From an uncultured Clostridia bacterium (GTDB lineage: Bacteria; Bacillota; Clostridia; Oscillospirales; Acutalibacteraceae), in NCBI GenBank assembly GCA_946628455.1, contig CAMOWP010000122.1:1-5373 (forward strand): DNA of 5,373 bases. Direction: 5' to 3'. The notes below the pieces were generated by a model. The model was not told where the DNA came from, ran no database searches, and was given only the letters and a program-made list of their open reading frames with translations. Made by a program: the position numbers and the translations under genes. Below are positions 1-5,320 of this stretch, piece by piece. How positions within the stretch are numbered: the first letter of the stretch is position 1; the number at the start of each line of letters is the position of its first letter.

Positions 1-7
1 GGGGAGA

Positions 8-22
8 TGTCACAAAGTGACA
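8..22. repeat. Short perfect inverted repeat, probable edge of a MITE-like intergenic repeat
   Basis: TGTCAC (8-13), spacer AAA, GTGACA (17-22) form a perfect 6-bp inverted repeat embedded in G-rich flanks (GGGGAGA on the left, GAGGGGAG on the right). From memory, very similar strings recur between genes in many gut Clostridia as non-coding miniature repeat elements. That resemblance is recalled, not searched. The element is cut by the window edge, so its full length, ends and target-site duplication cannot be seen. Confidence 0.4.
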
Positions 23-44
23 GAGGGGAGCGTCTGCGCTAGCA

Positions 45-94
45 ACCGTTGGTCGTAATTCGTTTGCGAAGCATCAGGCACCGTTGGTCGTAAT
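45..94. repeat. Pair of 15-bp direct repeats downstream of gdhA
   Basis: The 15-mer ACCGTTGGTCGTAAT occurs at 45-59 and again, identical, at 80-94, a period of 35 bp with 20 bp of unlike sequence between. Both copies lie in the 140-bp stretch beyond the gdhA stop codon, next to the inverted repeat at 8-22. They could belong to the same intergenic mobile repeat, mark its junction, or be binding sites; nothing here decides between these. Two copies are too few, and the spacer too short, for a CRISPR array. I see no clear gdhA terminator (GC-rich hairpin followed by a T-run on the minus strand) in this stretch. Confidence 0.5.
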
Positions 95-140
95 ACCTTA
101 CCAATATCTGCCTATTGCAGTTAATTCCGAACTCCGAAAT

Positions 141-1475
141 TTATACTACACCCTGAGCAATCATAGCGTCCGCAACCTTTTCAAAGCCCGCAATGTTTGC
201 GCCTGCTATGTAATCGCCGTCAAGCTTGTATTTCTTTGCAGCCTCGTCAATATTGTGATAGATATTTACCATAATATCCTGAAGCTTGCGGTCTACCTTT
301 TCAAACGACCAATAAACTCTCTCTGAGTTCTGGCTCATTTCAAGCGCTGAGGTTGCAACGCCGCCTGCGTTTGCAGCCTTGCCGGGAAGGAAGAGCACGC
401 CGTTTTCCTGAAGGTAAGCCGTTGCGTCTCTCGTTGTTGGCATATTAGCGCCTTCGCACACAGCGATAACGCCGCCCTCAACAAGCTTCTTTGCATCCTC
501 AAGATGAAGCTCGTTCTGCGTTGCGCAGGGAAGAGCGATGTCGCATTTAACGTTCCATACTCCCTTGCCCTCGTGATACTCTGCCGAAGGTCTTGCAGCG
601 GCATATTCCGTAAGCCTTGCTCTTTTAACCTCTTTGATTTCTTTAAGAAGCTCAACGTCAATTCCCTCGGGGTCATAAACCCAGCCTGTTGAATCGGAAA
701 CGGTTACAACCTTTGCGCCGAGCTGCTCAGCCTTTTCAACTGCGTAAATTGCAACGTTACCCGAGCCTGAAACAGCAACCGTTTTGCCTGCGATTTCAAT
801 GCCGTGGCACCTGAGCATTTCCTCTGTTATATAAAGGAGACCGTAGCCCGTTGCCTCTGTTCTTGTAAGCGAGCCGCCGTATGAAAGGCCTTTACCCGTT
901 AAAACGCCTTCATATCTTTTCTGAATTCTCTTATACTGGCCGAACATATATCCGATTTCTCTTGCGCCGGTTCCTATATCGCCTGCGGGAACGTCTGTAT
1001 TTTCGCCTATAACCTTGCAAAGCTCGGTCATAAAGCTCTGGCAGAACATCATAATCTCTCTGTCGCTCTTGCCCTTCGGGTCAAAGTCTGAGCCGCCCTT
1101 ACCGCCGCCGATAGGAAGCCCTGTAAGCGAGTTTTTGAAAATCTGCTCGAAGCCGAGGAACTTGATAACTGAAAGAGTTACGCTCGGGTGAAGCCTTAAG
1201 CCGCCTTTATAAGGACCGATTGCCGAGTTGAACTGAACGCGGAAAGCTCTGTTAACGTGAACCTGACCGTTGTCGTCAATCCACGGAACGCGGAAACGGA
1301 AAATTCTTTCGGGCTCAACGAGTCTTTCAAGCAAAGCGAGCTTTCTGTATCTCTCCTCATTAGCCTCAATTACGGGGCGAAGAGAATCGAAAACCTCTTC
1401 AACTGCCTGCAGAAACTCGGGCTCGTTGCCGTCACGTCTCTTTAAAAAGTCCATTACTTCGTCTACATAAGCCAT
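141..1475 (-). CDS. gdhA: NADP-type glutamate dehydrogenase
   Basis: Cytoplasmic enzyme that reductively aminates 2-oxoglutarate with ammonium to give glutamate; the bacterial hexameric GDH family. The 444-residue length is normal for this class. The N-terminal substrate domain carries GPYKGGLR (87-94, Lys90), the catalytic lysine motif GGGKGGSD (123-130, Lys126) and PAGDIGTG (163-170, catalytic Asp166). The Rossmann domain starts at SGSGNVA (236-242). The following strand ends in SDSTG (260-264), like the SDSSG of NADP-dependent E. coli GdhA, so NADPH use and an assimilatory role are inferred. The ATG is preceded by GGGAGG (1484-1489 on the plus strand) at 8 bp. It is transcribed divergently from glnA, behind a 5' leader with two hexaloop/terminator modules, so attenuation is its likely main control. 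No frameshift or missing catalytic residue was seen. Confidence 0.97.
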   Translation of the reverse strand: MAYVDEVMDFLKRRDGNEPEFLQAVEEVFDSLRPVIEANEERYRKLALLERLVEPERIFRFRVPWIDDNGQVHVNRAFRVQFNSAIGPYKGGLRLHPSVTLSVIKFLGFEQIFKNSLTGLPIGGGKGGSDFDPKGKSDREIMMFCQSFMTELCKVIGENTDVPAGDIGTGAREIGYMFGQYKRIQKRYEGVLTGKGLSYGGSLTRTEATGYGLLYITEEMLRCHGIEIAGKTVAVSGSGNVAIYAVEKAEQLGAKVVTVSDSTGWVYDPEGIDVELLKEIKEVKRARLTEYAAARPSAEYHEGKGVWNVKCDIALPCATQNELHLEDAKKLVEGGVIAVCEGANMPTTRDATAYLQENGVLFLPGKAANAGGVATSALEMSQNSERVYWSFEKVDRKLQDIMVNIYHNIDEAAKKYKLDGDYIAGANIAGFEKVADAMIAQGVV

Positions 1476-1489
1476 AATTTTTTCCTCCC

Positions 1490-1535
1490 AAAAAGCAGAA
1501 AAGGCACCTGTAGTATATATACCACAGACACCTTT
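1490..1535 (-). terminator. gdhA leader terminator-like hairpin T2
   Basis: On the minus strand, a 15-bp fully paired stem (four G-U pairs) has its 5' arm at 1535-1521, an ATATAT loop at 1520-1515 and its 3' arm at 1514-1500. A T-rich tail ending in TTTTT (1494-1490) lies directly before the gdhA ribosome site. The 5' arm includes the loop and 3' arm of hexaloop hairpin P2 (1523-1542), so the two cannot form together. The tail is interrupted (TCTGC before the T5), so termination may be weaker than at a standard site. It might instead act partly by hindering ribosome access to the adjacent ribosome site. Confidence 0.65.
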
Positions 1536-1542
1536 GCCTATA
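1523..1542 (-). promoter_or_regulatory. gdhA leader ANTAR-type hexaloop hairpin P2
   Basis: Minus-strand RNA hairpin TATAGGC / loop AAAGGT / GTCTGTG, with seven pairs including three G-U. The loop has A at position 1 and G at position 4, the signature of RNA targets bound by ANTAR-domain antiterminators such as EutV and NasR. The stem next to the loop (AGGC/GTCT) is identical to that of P1 at 1584-1603. Forming P2 blocks T2, which suggests P2 is the antiterminator form stabilised by protein binding. Confidence 0.72.
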
Positions 1543-1553
1543 ATTATTCAATT

Positions 1554-1592
1554 GAAAAGATAAAGGGTCTTTGAGCGTTAACTCAAAGACCC
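1554..1592 (-). terminator. gdhA leader terminator hairpin T1
   Basis: On the minus strand, GGGTCTTTGAG (1592-1582) and CTCAAAGACCC (1575-1565) form a perfect 11-bp stem around TTAACG. An inner T-G pair can extend it to 12 bp with a TAAC tetraloop. The tail is TTTATCTTTTC. It sits early in the gdhA transcript, far from the coding region, and its 5' arm overlaps the 3' arm of hexaloop hairpin P1. This is the expected layout of a conditional terminator in an attenuated leader. Confidence 0.75.
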
Positions 1593-1603
1593 CGTTGCCT
1601 TTA
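1584..1603 (-). promoter_or_regulatory. gdhA leader ANTAR-type hexaloop hairpin P1
   Basis: Minus-strand RNA hairpin TAAAGGC / loop AACGGG / GTCTTTG, with seven pairs including a G-U next to the closing C-G and a U-G at the base. Loop position 1 is A and position 4 is G, as in known ANTAR targets. The predicted transcript start is at about 1604, so P1 would lie at the extreme 5' end of the mRNA. Its loop and 3' arm (1584-1592 overlap) are part of terminator T1, so P1 and T1 exclude each other. Confidence 0.75.
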
Positions 1604-1610
1604 CGAGAAA

Positions 1611-1639
1611 ATGTTACACCAAAAATCCTGCTTTGTCAA
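1611..1639 (-). promoter_or_regulatory. gdhA promoter (sigma-A type)
   Basis: Minus-strand -35 TTGACA (1639-1634), a 17-bp spacer, and -10 TAACAT (1616-1611). The -35 is a perfect match and the -10 matches four of six positions. The predicted start at about 1604-1605 gives a 5' leader of about 130 nt, enough to hold both hexaloop hairpins and both terminators. Confidence 0.8.
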
Positions 1640-1659
1640 GCCTTTTTTCAAATTTTTTC

Positions 1660-1688
1660 TTGACATCGCCGCGAGCCTATTATATATT
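1660..1688 (+). promoter_or_regulatory. glnA promoter (sigma-A type)
   Basis: -35 TTGACA (1660-1665), a 17-bp spacer, and -10 TATATT (1683-1688), with predicted start at about 1695. Only 20 bp separate this -35 from the divergent gdhA -35, and the intervening DNA is rich in A/T runs. The two promoters are arranged back to back and do not overlap. The leader to the glnA ATG is about 93 nt. Confidence 0.82.
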
Positions 1689-1707
1689 ATTCTTATAGAA
1701 AAGTTGA

Positions 1708-1737
1708 AAATTTTTGAGCAATGGCGTTCATTAATTT
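1708..1737 (+). promoter_or_regulatory. glnA leader ANTAR-type hexaloop hairpin
   Basis: RNA hairpin TGAGC (1715-1719) / loop AATGGC (1720-1725) / GTTCA (1726-1730). Five more pairs (AAATT 1708-1712 with AATTT 1733-1737) follow below a 2x2 U-U internal loop. The loop has A1 and G4, and its closing context (GC before, GT after) is the same as in both gdhA hexaloops. The 3' half (1726-1737) is also the 5' arm of the terminator-like hairpin at 1720-1771, so the two structures compete. A second canonical hexaloop in this leader was looked for and not found; a small CGGG-GTTAT-CCCG hairpin (1738-1750) could stack directly after it. Confidence 0.72.
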
Positions 1738-1771
1738 CGGGGTTATCCCGTTATTAGTGGGCGCATTTTTT
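1720..1771 (+). terminator. glnA leader terminator-like hairpin
   Basis: Long hairpin. The 5' arm 1724-1741 pairs with 1747-1764 around the loop GTTAT, with 16 base pairs (three G-U) and one tandem U-U mismatch. Three more A/T pairs are possible beyond a one-base bulge (1720-1722 with 1765-1767). A T-run (1766-1771) follows, and then the glnA ribosome site. A strong hairpin plus T-run inside a 5' leader implies conditional termination. Formation would destroy the hexaloop hairpin at 1708-1737. Confidence 0.75.
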
Positions 1772-1774
1772 GAA

Positions 1775-1780
1775 AGAGGG
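1775..1780 (+). promoter_or_regulatory. glnA ribosome binding site deciding the start
   Basis: AGAGGG lies 7 bp before the ATG at 1788 and only 4 bp before the ATG at 1785, favouring 1788 (initial residues MSYTK). An in-frame TTG at 1770 lies in the terminator T-run and upstream of this site, so it is an unlikely start. Confidence 0.65.
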
Positions 1781-1787
1781 TAAAATG

Positions 1788-2999
1788 ATGAGTTATACAA
1801 AGGATGAGGTTATCCGGTTCTGCATTGAAGAGGACGTTAAATTTGTTCGTCTTGCTTTTTGCGATGTCTGGGGAAGGCAGAAGAATATTTCAATTATGGC
1901 GGATGAGCTTGAGCGCGCCTTCGGTTACGGAATTGCGCTTGACGGCTCCGCAATTTCTGGCTTCGGCGGAGAGGTGCATTCGGATTTACTCCTTCACCCC
2001 GACGCAGACACGCTGAATATTCTTCCGTGGAGACCCGAGCAGGGAAAGGTTGTAAGAATGTTTTGTTCCATAACTTATCCCGACGGCAGACCGTTTGAGT
2101 GCGACACGAGAACGCTCCTGAAAAACGCAGTTGCCGAGGCTGAAAAAGCGGGATACCGCTTTTATTTCGGCGCGGAGCAGGAGTTTTATCTCTTTAAGCT
2201 TGATGAGAATAACGAGCCGACTAAAATCCCTTATGATAAGGCGAGCTATATGGACTTGGCTCCGTTTGACAGGGGCGAAAACATAAGGCGCGAAATCTGC
2301 CTGACCTTAGAGCAGATGGGCATTTCGCCCGAAAGCTCTCACCACGAGGAGGGCCCGGGGCAGAACGAAATTGATTTCCGCTATTCCGAGGCGCTGACCG
2401 CCGCTGATAACGTTATGACCCTGCAGACGGTTGTTAACACGGTTGCAAACAGAAACGGACTTTTTGCCGATTTTTCGCCCAAGCCGCTTGAGGATAAGCC
2501 GGGCAACGGCTTTCATATCAACGTTTCCGTTAAATCGGAGGATTCAAAGGATAACATTATGCCTTATATGATAGCGGGTGTTCTTGATAAGGCGGTTGAT
2601 ATGACCGCGTTTCTTAACCCGACTGAAAAATCATATGCCCGCCTCGGAAATAACAAGGCGCCGCGCTACGTTTCGTGGTCGAGCGAAAACCGCTCGCAGC
2701 TTGTCAGAATTCCAGCGGCAATAGGGCAGTACAAAAGAGCTGAGCTGAGAAGCGCAGACCCGTCGGTTAACCCGTATATTGCGTTTGCATTAATGATTTA
2801 CTCGGGACTTTACGGAATTCAGAACAGGCTTGATTTGCCGTTCGTTGCAGATTTTAACCTTTTTACCGCCGACGAGGAAACTCTCAAGCGCTTTAAAATG
2901 CTGCCTCAGTCTCTTGAAGAGGCAAAGGCGGCGGCAAGCGAAAGCGAGTTCATCAAAATGCATATTCCGAAAAAGATATTTGACCTTTATTGCAGATAA
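1788..2999 (+). CDS. glnA: Glutamine synthetase, type I (short form)
   Basis: ATP-dependent cytoplasmic ligase making glutamine from glutamate and ammonium. With the start at 1788 (ATG at 1785 also possible) it has 403 residues. Recognisable motifs are LDGSAISGF (51-59, with the conserved Asp), GAEQEF (128-133, metal-binding Glu pair), HHEEGPGQNEI (185-195), NGFHIN (240-245; His-x-Asn as in B. subtilis GlnA), ENRSQLVRIP (300-309) and RAELR (317-321). Two oddities stand out. The flap segment reads RLGNNKAP where B. subtilis has RLVPGYEAP: it is one residue shorter, with Lys290 in place of the flap Glu. The protein also ends about 25 residues before the usual C-terminus, which in type I enzymes helps hold the double ring together. 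No adenylylation-site motif is seen. It is probably co-transcribed with the ANTAR gene 33 bp downstream and controlled by the leader hexaloop/terminator. A related gamma-glutamyl-amine ligase cannot be excluded, but the context favours GS. Confidence 0.92.
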   Translation: MSYTKDEVIRFCIEEDVKFVRLAFCDVWGRQKNISIMADELERAFGYGIALDGSAISGFGGEVHSDLLLHPDADTLNILPWRPEQGKVVRMFCSITYPDGRPFECDTRTLLKNAVAEAEKAGYRFYFGAEQEFYLFKLDENNEPTKIPYDKASYMDLAPFDRGENIRREICLTLEQMGISPESSHHEEGPGQNEIDFRYSEALTAADNVMTLQTVVNTVANRNGLFADFSPKPLEDKPGNGFHINVSVKSEDSKDNIMPYMIAGVLDKAVDMTAFLNPTEKSYARLGNNKAPRYVSWSSENRSQLVRIPAAIGQYKRAELRSADPSVNPYIAFALMIYSGLYGIQNRLDLPFVADFNLFTADEETLKRFKMLPQSLEEAKAAASESEFIKMHIPKKIFDLYCR

Positions 3000-3032
3000 T
3001 TAACTATATTAAGACGAAAAGGAGGGAGCAGG

Positions 3033-3617
3033 ATGTCACTGGAAGAACACGCTTACAGCGTGCTTATTGTCTCTTCGGCAGAGAGCTTTCACAACGCGAT
3101 GACGGCTATGCTCCCGAATTCACGGTTTCAGCCGACGGTGAAGGCTTCAACCATTGCCGCGGCGCGGCGCGCGGTTGCTGAGCGGCACTTTGATTTCGTT
3201 ATTATCAACTCGCCCGTCAAGGACGATTTGGGGATGAGATTTGCAGTTGATTGCAGCACTTCTCACAACACGCTTGTTCTTTTGCTTATACCAAACGAAA
3301 TTCACGCAGATGTATACTCAAAGGTGGGCGAGCACGGGGTTTTCACCCTGCCGAAGCCTATGAGCAAGCAGGCGATGGATAACGCGCTGAGATGGATGCT
3401 GACTGCAAAGCGCAAGCTTTCAGGCGTGGAAAATAAAACGACTAAAATGGAGGACAAGATGGAGGAAATCCGTCTTGTAAACAAAGCCAAATGGCTGTTA
3501 ATCAGCAAAGAGGGAATGCTTGAGCCCGAAGCGCACCGCTTCCTTGAAAAAGAAGCGATGGACCGTTGCGTTACAAAGAAAGCAATTGCATCAGAGATTA
3601 TAAAAAAATACTCTTAA
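3033..3617 (+). CDS. ANTAR-domain RNA-binding antiterminator with degenerate receiver
   Basis: A 194-residue two-domain regulator. Residues 1-125 have a response-regulator-like fold pattern, but the acidic pair is replaced by Ser14-Ser15 (VLIVSSAES) and the phospho-acceptor Asp by Asn59 (FVIINSP). The late Lys (LPKP, Lys108) remains, so normal phosphorylation is unlikely. Residues 135-194 match the ANTAR pattern: a charged helix, then NKAKWLLISKEGMLEPEAHRFLEKEAMD and the C-terminal KKAIASEII helix. Known ANTAR proteins (AmiR, NasR, EutV) bind hexaloop hairpins and prevent termination. The ribosome site AGGAGG (3020-3025) is 7 bp before the ATG. The 33-bp gap after glnA holds no promoter or terminator I can see, so it is likely in the glnA operon. 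Its probable targets are the hexaloops in the gdhA and glnA leaders. The same glnA-ANTAR order is known in solvent-producing clostridia, where I recall the gene being called nitR; no symbol is assigned. Confidence 0.9.
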   Translation: MSLEEHAYSVLIVSSAESFHNAMTAMLPNSRFQPTVKASTIAAARRAVAERHFDFVIINSPVKDDLGMRFAVDCSTSHNTLVLLLIPNEIHADVYSKVGEHGVFTLPKPMSKQAMDNALRWMLTAKRKLSGVENKTTKMEDKMEEIRLVNKAKWLLISKEGMLEPEAHRFLEKEAMDRCVTKKAIASEIIKKYS

Positions 3618-3626
3618 AAACAATCT

Positions 3627-3657
3627 AAAAAACCCTTGCCAAAAGGCAAGGGTTTTT
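3627..3657. terminator. Bidirectional intrinsic terminator between the ANTAR gene and ptsI
   Basis: CCCTTGCC (3633-3640) and GGCAAGGG (3645-3652) form a perfect 8-bp stem around AAAA, flanked by six A (3627-3632) and five T (3653-3657). It reads as a hairpin plus U-run on both strands. It begins 9 bp after the ANTAR stop codon and ends one base before the ptsI stop codon, so it serves both convergent units. Confidence 0.93.
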
Positions 3658-3658
3658 G

Positions 3659-5272
3659 TTATTCGCATTCGCAGATATTGCGCCGTGTCTGAAGAATTGA
3701 TGACGGGGTAACCGAAAATTCGTCAAGTCCCCATTCAACAAGCTTCGGAATGAGCCGCTCATCAGCCGCTGCTTCGCCGCACATACCGACTGTAATACCC
3801 GCCGCCTTGGCGTTCTTGACAGTCATTTCAATTGCGCGCAGAACTGCAGGCTGAAAGGCGTCATATAAGTGGCTTACGTTTGCGTTTCCGCGGTCAACCG
3901 CCATAGTGTAGCCCGTGAGGTCGTTTGTTCCGATTGAGAAGAATTCAACCTCTTTCGCGAGCAAATCGGAAATCAGCGCAGCCGAAGGCGTTTCAATCAT
4001 AACGCCGAGCGGCGCCATACGGTAAGACAGGCCTTCGCTTTCGAGTTCCTTTGCACATTCGTCAATCAGCGCTTTTGCCTGATGCACCTCGTCAAGAGAT
4101 GTAACAAGCGGGAGCATAATTTTGATGTTTCCGAAATAAGCCGCCCTGAGAAGCGCGCGGAGCTGTTTTTTATAAAGCTCTGTGTTTTTCAGGCAATAGC
4201 GGATTGCGCGGAAGCCGAGGAAGGGGTTTTCTTCCTTTTCAATTTTAAGGTAATCAATTGCCTTGTCTCCGCCGACATCGAGGGTTCTTATGATAACCTC
4301 TTTGCCGTCCATAGCCTTAGCAACTGTTGAATACGCCTCAAACTGCTCTTCCTCGGTGGGCTCGCGGTCCCTGTCCATAAAGAGGAATTCCGTTCTGAAA
4401 AGGCCTATTCCTTCGCCGCCGTTCTGAATAACGTTCTGAGCGTCCTCTGCTTTTCCGATATTTCCGTAAACAGCCTTTTTAACGCCGCTCTTTGTAACGG
4501 TCGGCTTGTTGAAATAAACCTTGAGCCCTTCCTTTTCGTCAAGATAAGCCTTTTGCTTGCCTTCGTATTCAGCAATTTCTGCTTCACTCGGCTGAGTGAA
4601 AACCTTACCCTTGAAGCCGTCAACTATAAGCATATCGCCGTTTTCGATAATCTGAGTGGAATTGATAACGGAAAGCACTGCGGGAATTCCCATTGCGCGC
4701 GCAAGAATGGCGCTGTGGCTTGTAACTCCGCCAACCTCTGTAACTATTGCGCTGACGTTTTCCTTGTTTATCTGGCTTGTCATTGAAGGAGTAAAGTCCT
4801 TTGCAATAAGGACCGAGCCCTTCGCAACAGAAGCAATATCAACGCTTTTAACGCCGAGAAGGATTCTGATAAGGCTGTCCTTAATATCCTTTACGTCTGA
4901 AGCGCGCTGGCGCATCATTTCATCGTCAACGCCTGCAAACATATCGTAAAACATTGTGCACACAGCGTCAACAGTAGCCTCAGCAACAGCGCCGCCGTCG
5001 ATATTATCGTTCATCTGTGAGAGCATAAACGGGTCTGCAAGCATTGTCAGATGGCCCTCAAGGATTTCTGCTTCCTTCTCGCCTGCGCTCGCCTTGAGCC
5101 CCTCTGCCATTTCTTTTGTTTCGGCAGTGAATGCCTCGACCGCTTTTTCAAGACGCGCTTTTTCCTCATCCGCAGTAGTGTATTTTACAGCAGAATAGTC
5201 AAGATTTATGTCCTCAATAATTACTGCTTTTCCGATTCCGTAGCCCTGGGAAGCGCCTATACCCTGTAACAT
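3659..5272 (-). CDS. ptsI: Phosphoenolpyruvate-protein phosphotransferase (PTS enzyme I)
   Basis: Cytoplasmic enzyme that takes phosphate from PEP onto a histidine and passes it to HPr, energising sugar uptake by the phosphotransferase system. The 537 residues start with the family-typical MLQGIGASQGYGIGKA. The phosphohistidine motif is GGVTSHSAILAR (181-192, His186). The C-terminal PEP-binding barrel shows GIGLFRTEFLFM (288-299), RTLDVGGDK (329-337), VMIETPS (424-430), SIGTNDL (446-452) and the active Cys in GMCGE (496-500, Cys498). It ends soon after FSVTPSSIL, about 35 residues shorter than E. coli or B. subtilis enzyme I. As I recall this short form is usual in clostridia, so it is not read as truncation. 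GAGGTGA lies just upstream of the ATG (5277-5283). The probable ptsH ends 48 bp upstream, implying a ptsH-ptsI operon. Confidence 0.97.
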   Translation of the reverse strand: MLQGIGASQGYGIGKAVIIEDINLDYSAVKYTTADEEKARLEKAVEAFTAETKEMAEGLKASAGEKEAEILEGHLTMLADPFMLSQMNDNIDGGAVAEATVDAVCTMFYDMFAGVDDEMMRQRASDVKDIKDSLIRILLGVKSVDIASVAKGSVLIAKDFTPSMTSQINKENVSAIVTEVGGVTSHSAILARAMGIPAVLSVINSTQIIENGDMLIVDGFKGKVFTQPSEAEIAEYEGKQKAYLDEKEGLKVYFNKPTVTKSGVKKAVYGNIGKAEDAQNVIQNGGEGIGLFRTEFLFMDRDREPTEEEQFEAYSTVAKAMDGKEVIIRTLDVGGDKAIDYLKIEKEENPFLGFRAIRYCLKNTELYKKQLRALLRAAYFGNIKIMLPLVTSLDEVHQAKALIDECAKELESEGLSYRMAPLGVMIETPSAALISDLLAKEVEFFSIGTNDLTGYTMAVDRGNANVSHLYDAFQPAVLRAIEMTVKNAKAAGITVGMCGEAAADERLIPKLVEWGLDEFSVTPSSILQTRRNICECE

Positions 5273-5291
5273 AAAATCACCTCATATTGGG

Positions 5292-5311
5292 CGGGCGGGT
5301 TGCCCCGCCCG
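5292..5311 (-). other. GC-rich hairpin with GNRA loop in the ptsH-ptsI gap
   Basis: Perfect 8-bp inverted repeat CGGGCGGG (5292-5299) and CCCGCCCG (5304-5311). On the coding (minus) strand the loop is GCAA, a GNRA tetraloop. It lies between the ptsH stop and the ptsI ribosome site. No T-run follows on the minus strand, so it is not a standard terminator. An mRNA processing or stability element that adjusts the HPr to enzyme I ratio is a reasonable inference. Confidence 0.6.
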
Positions 5312-5320
5312 TTTCTTCGA

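Noticed and set aside
45..94. CRISPR array
   Set aside because: Only two 15-bp copies with a 20-bp spacer and no cas gene in the window.
110..140. gdhA terminator (CTGC-CTATT-GCAG hairpin)
   Set aside because: Only four pairs and no T-run on the minus strand after it.
84..326. Open frame of 80 codons on the plus strand across the gdhA 3' end
   Set aside because: Mostly antisense to the well-supported gdhA, with no ribosome site or recognisable domain; the same applies to the other short frames opposite or inside gdhA, glnA and ptsI.
1634..1665. TGTCAAG (1634-1640) and CTTGACA (1659-1665) as an operator inverted repeat
   Set aside because: The symmetry is fully explained by two divergent TTGACA -35 boxes each preceded by a C; no extra conserved bases support a repressor site.
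1692..1703. Second hexaloop for glnA (CTT / ATAGAA / AAG)
   Set aside because: It fits A1 and G4 but has only three pairs and begins before the predicted transcript start at about 1695.
1770..1787. TTG at 1770 as an upstream start of glnA, adding six residues
   Set aside because: It lies in the terminator T-run, before the only ribosome site (1775-1780), and the added residues are not family-like.
1695..1787. Cyanobacterial-type glutamine riboswitch in the glnA leader
   Set aside because: I could not recognise the conserved glutamine aptamer; the hexaloop plus competing terminator explains the leader better given the neighbouring ANTAR gene.
3000..3032. Separate promoter for the ANTAR gene
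   Set aside because: The 33-bp gap holds a ribosome site but no paired -35/-10 boxes or terminator, so co-transcription with glnA is simpler.
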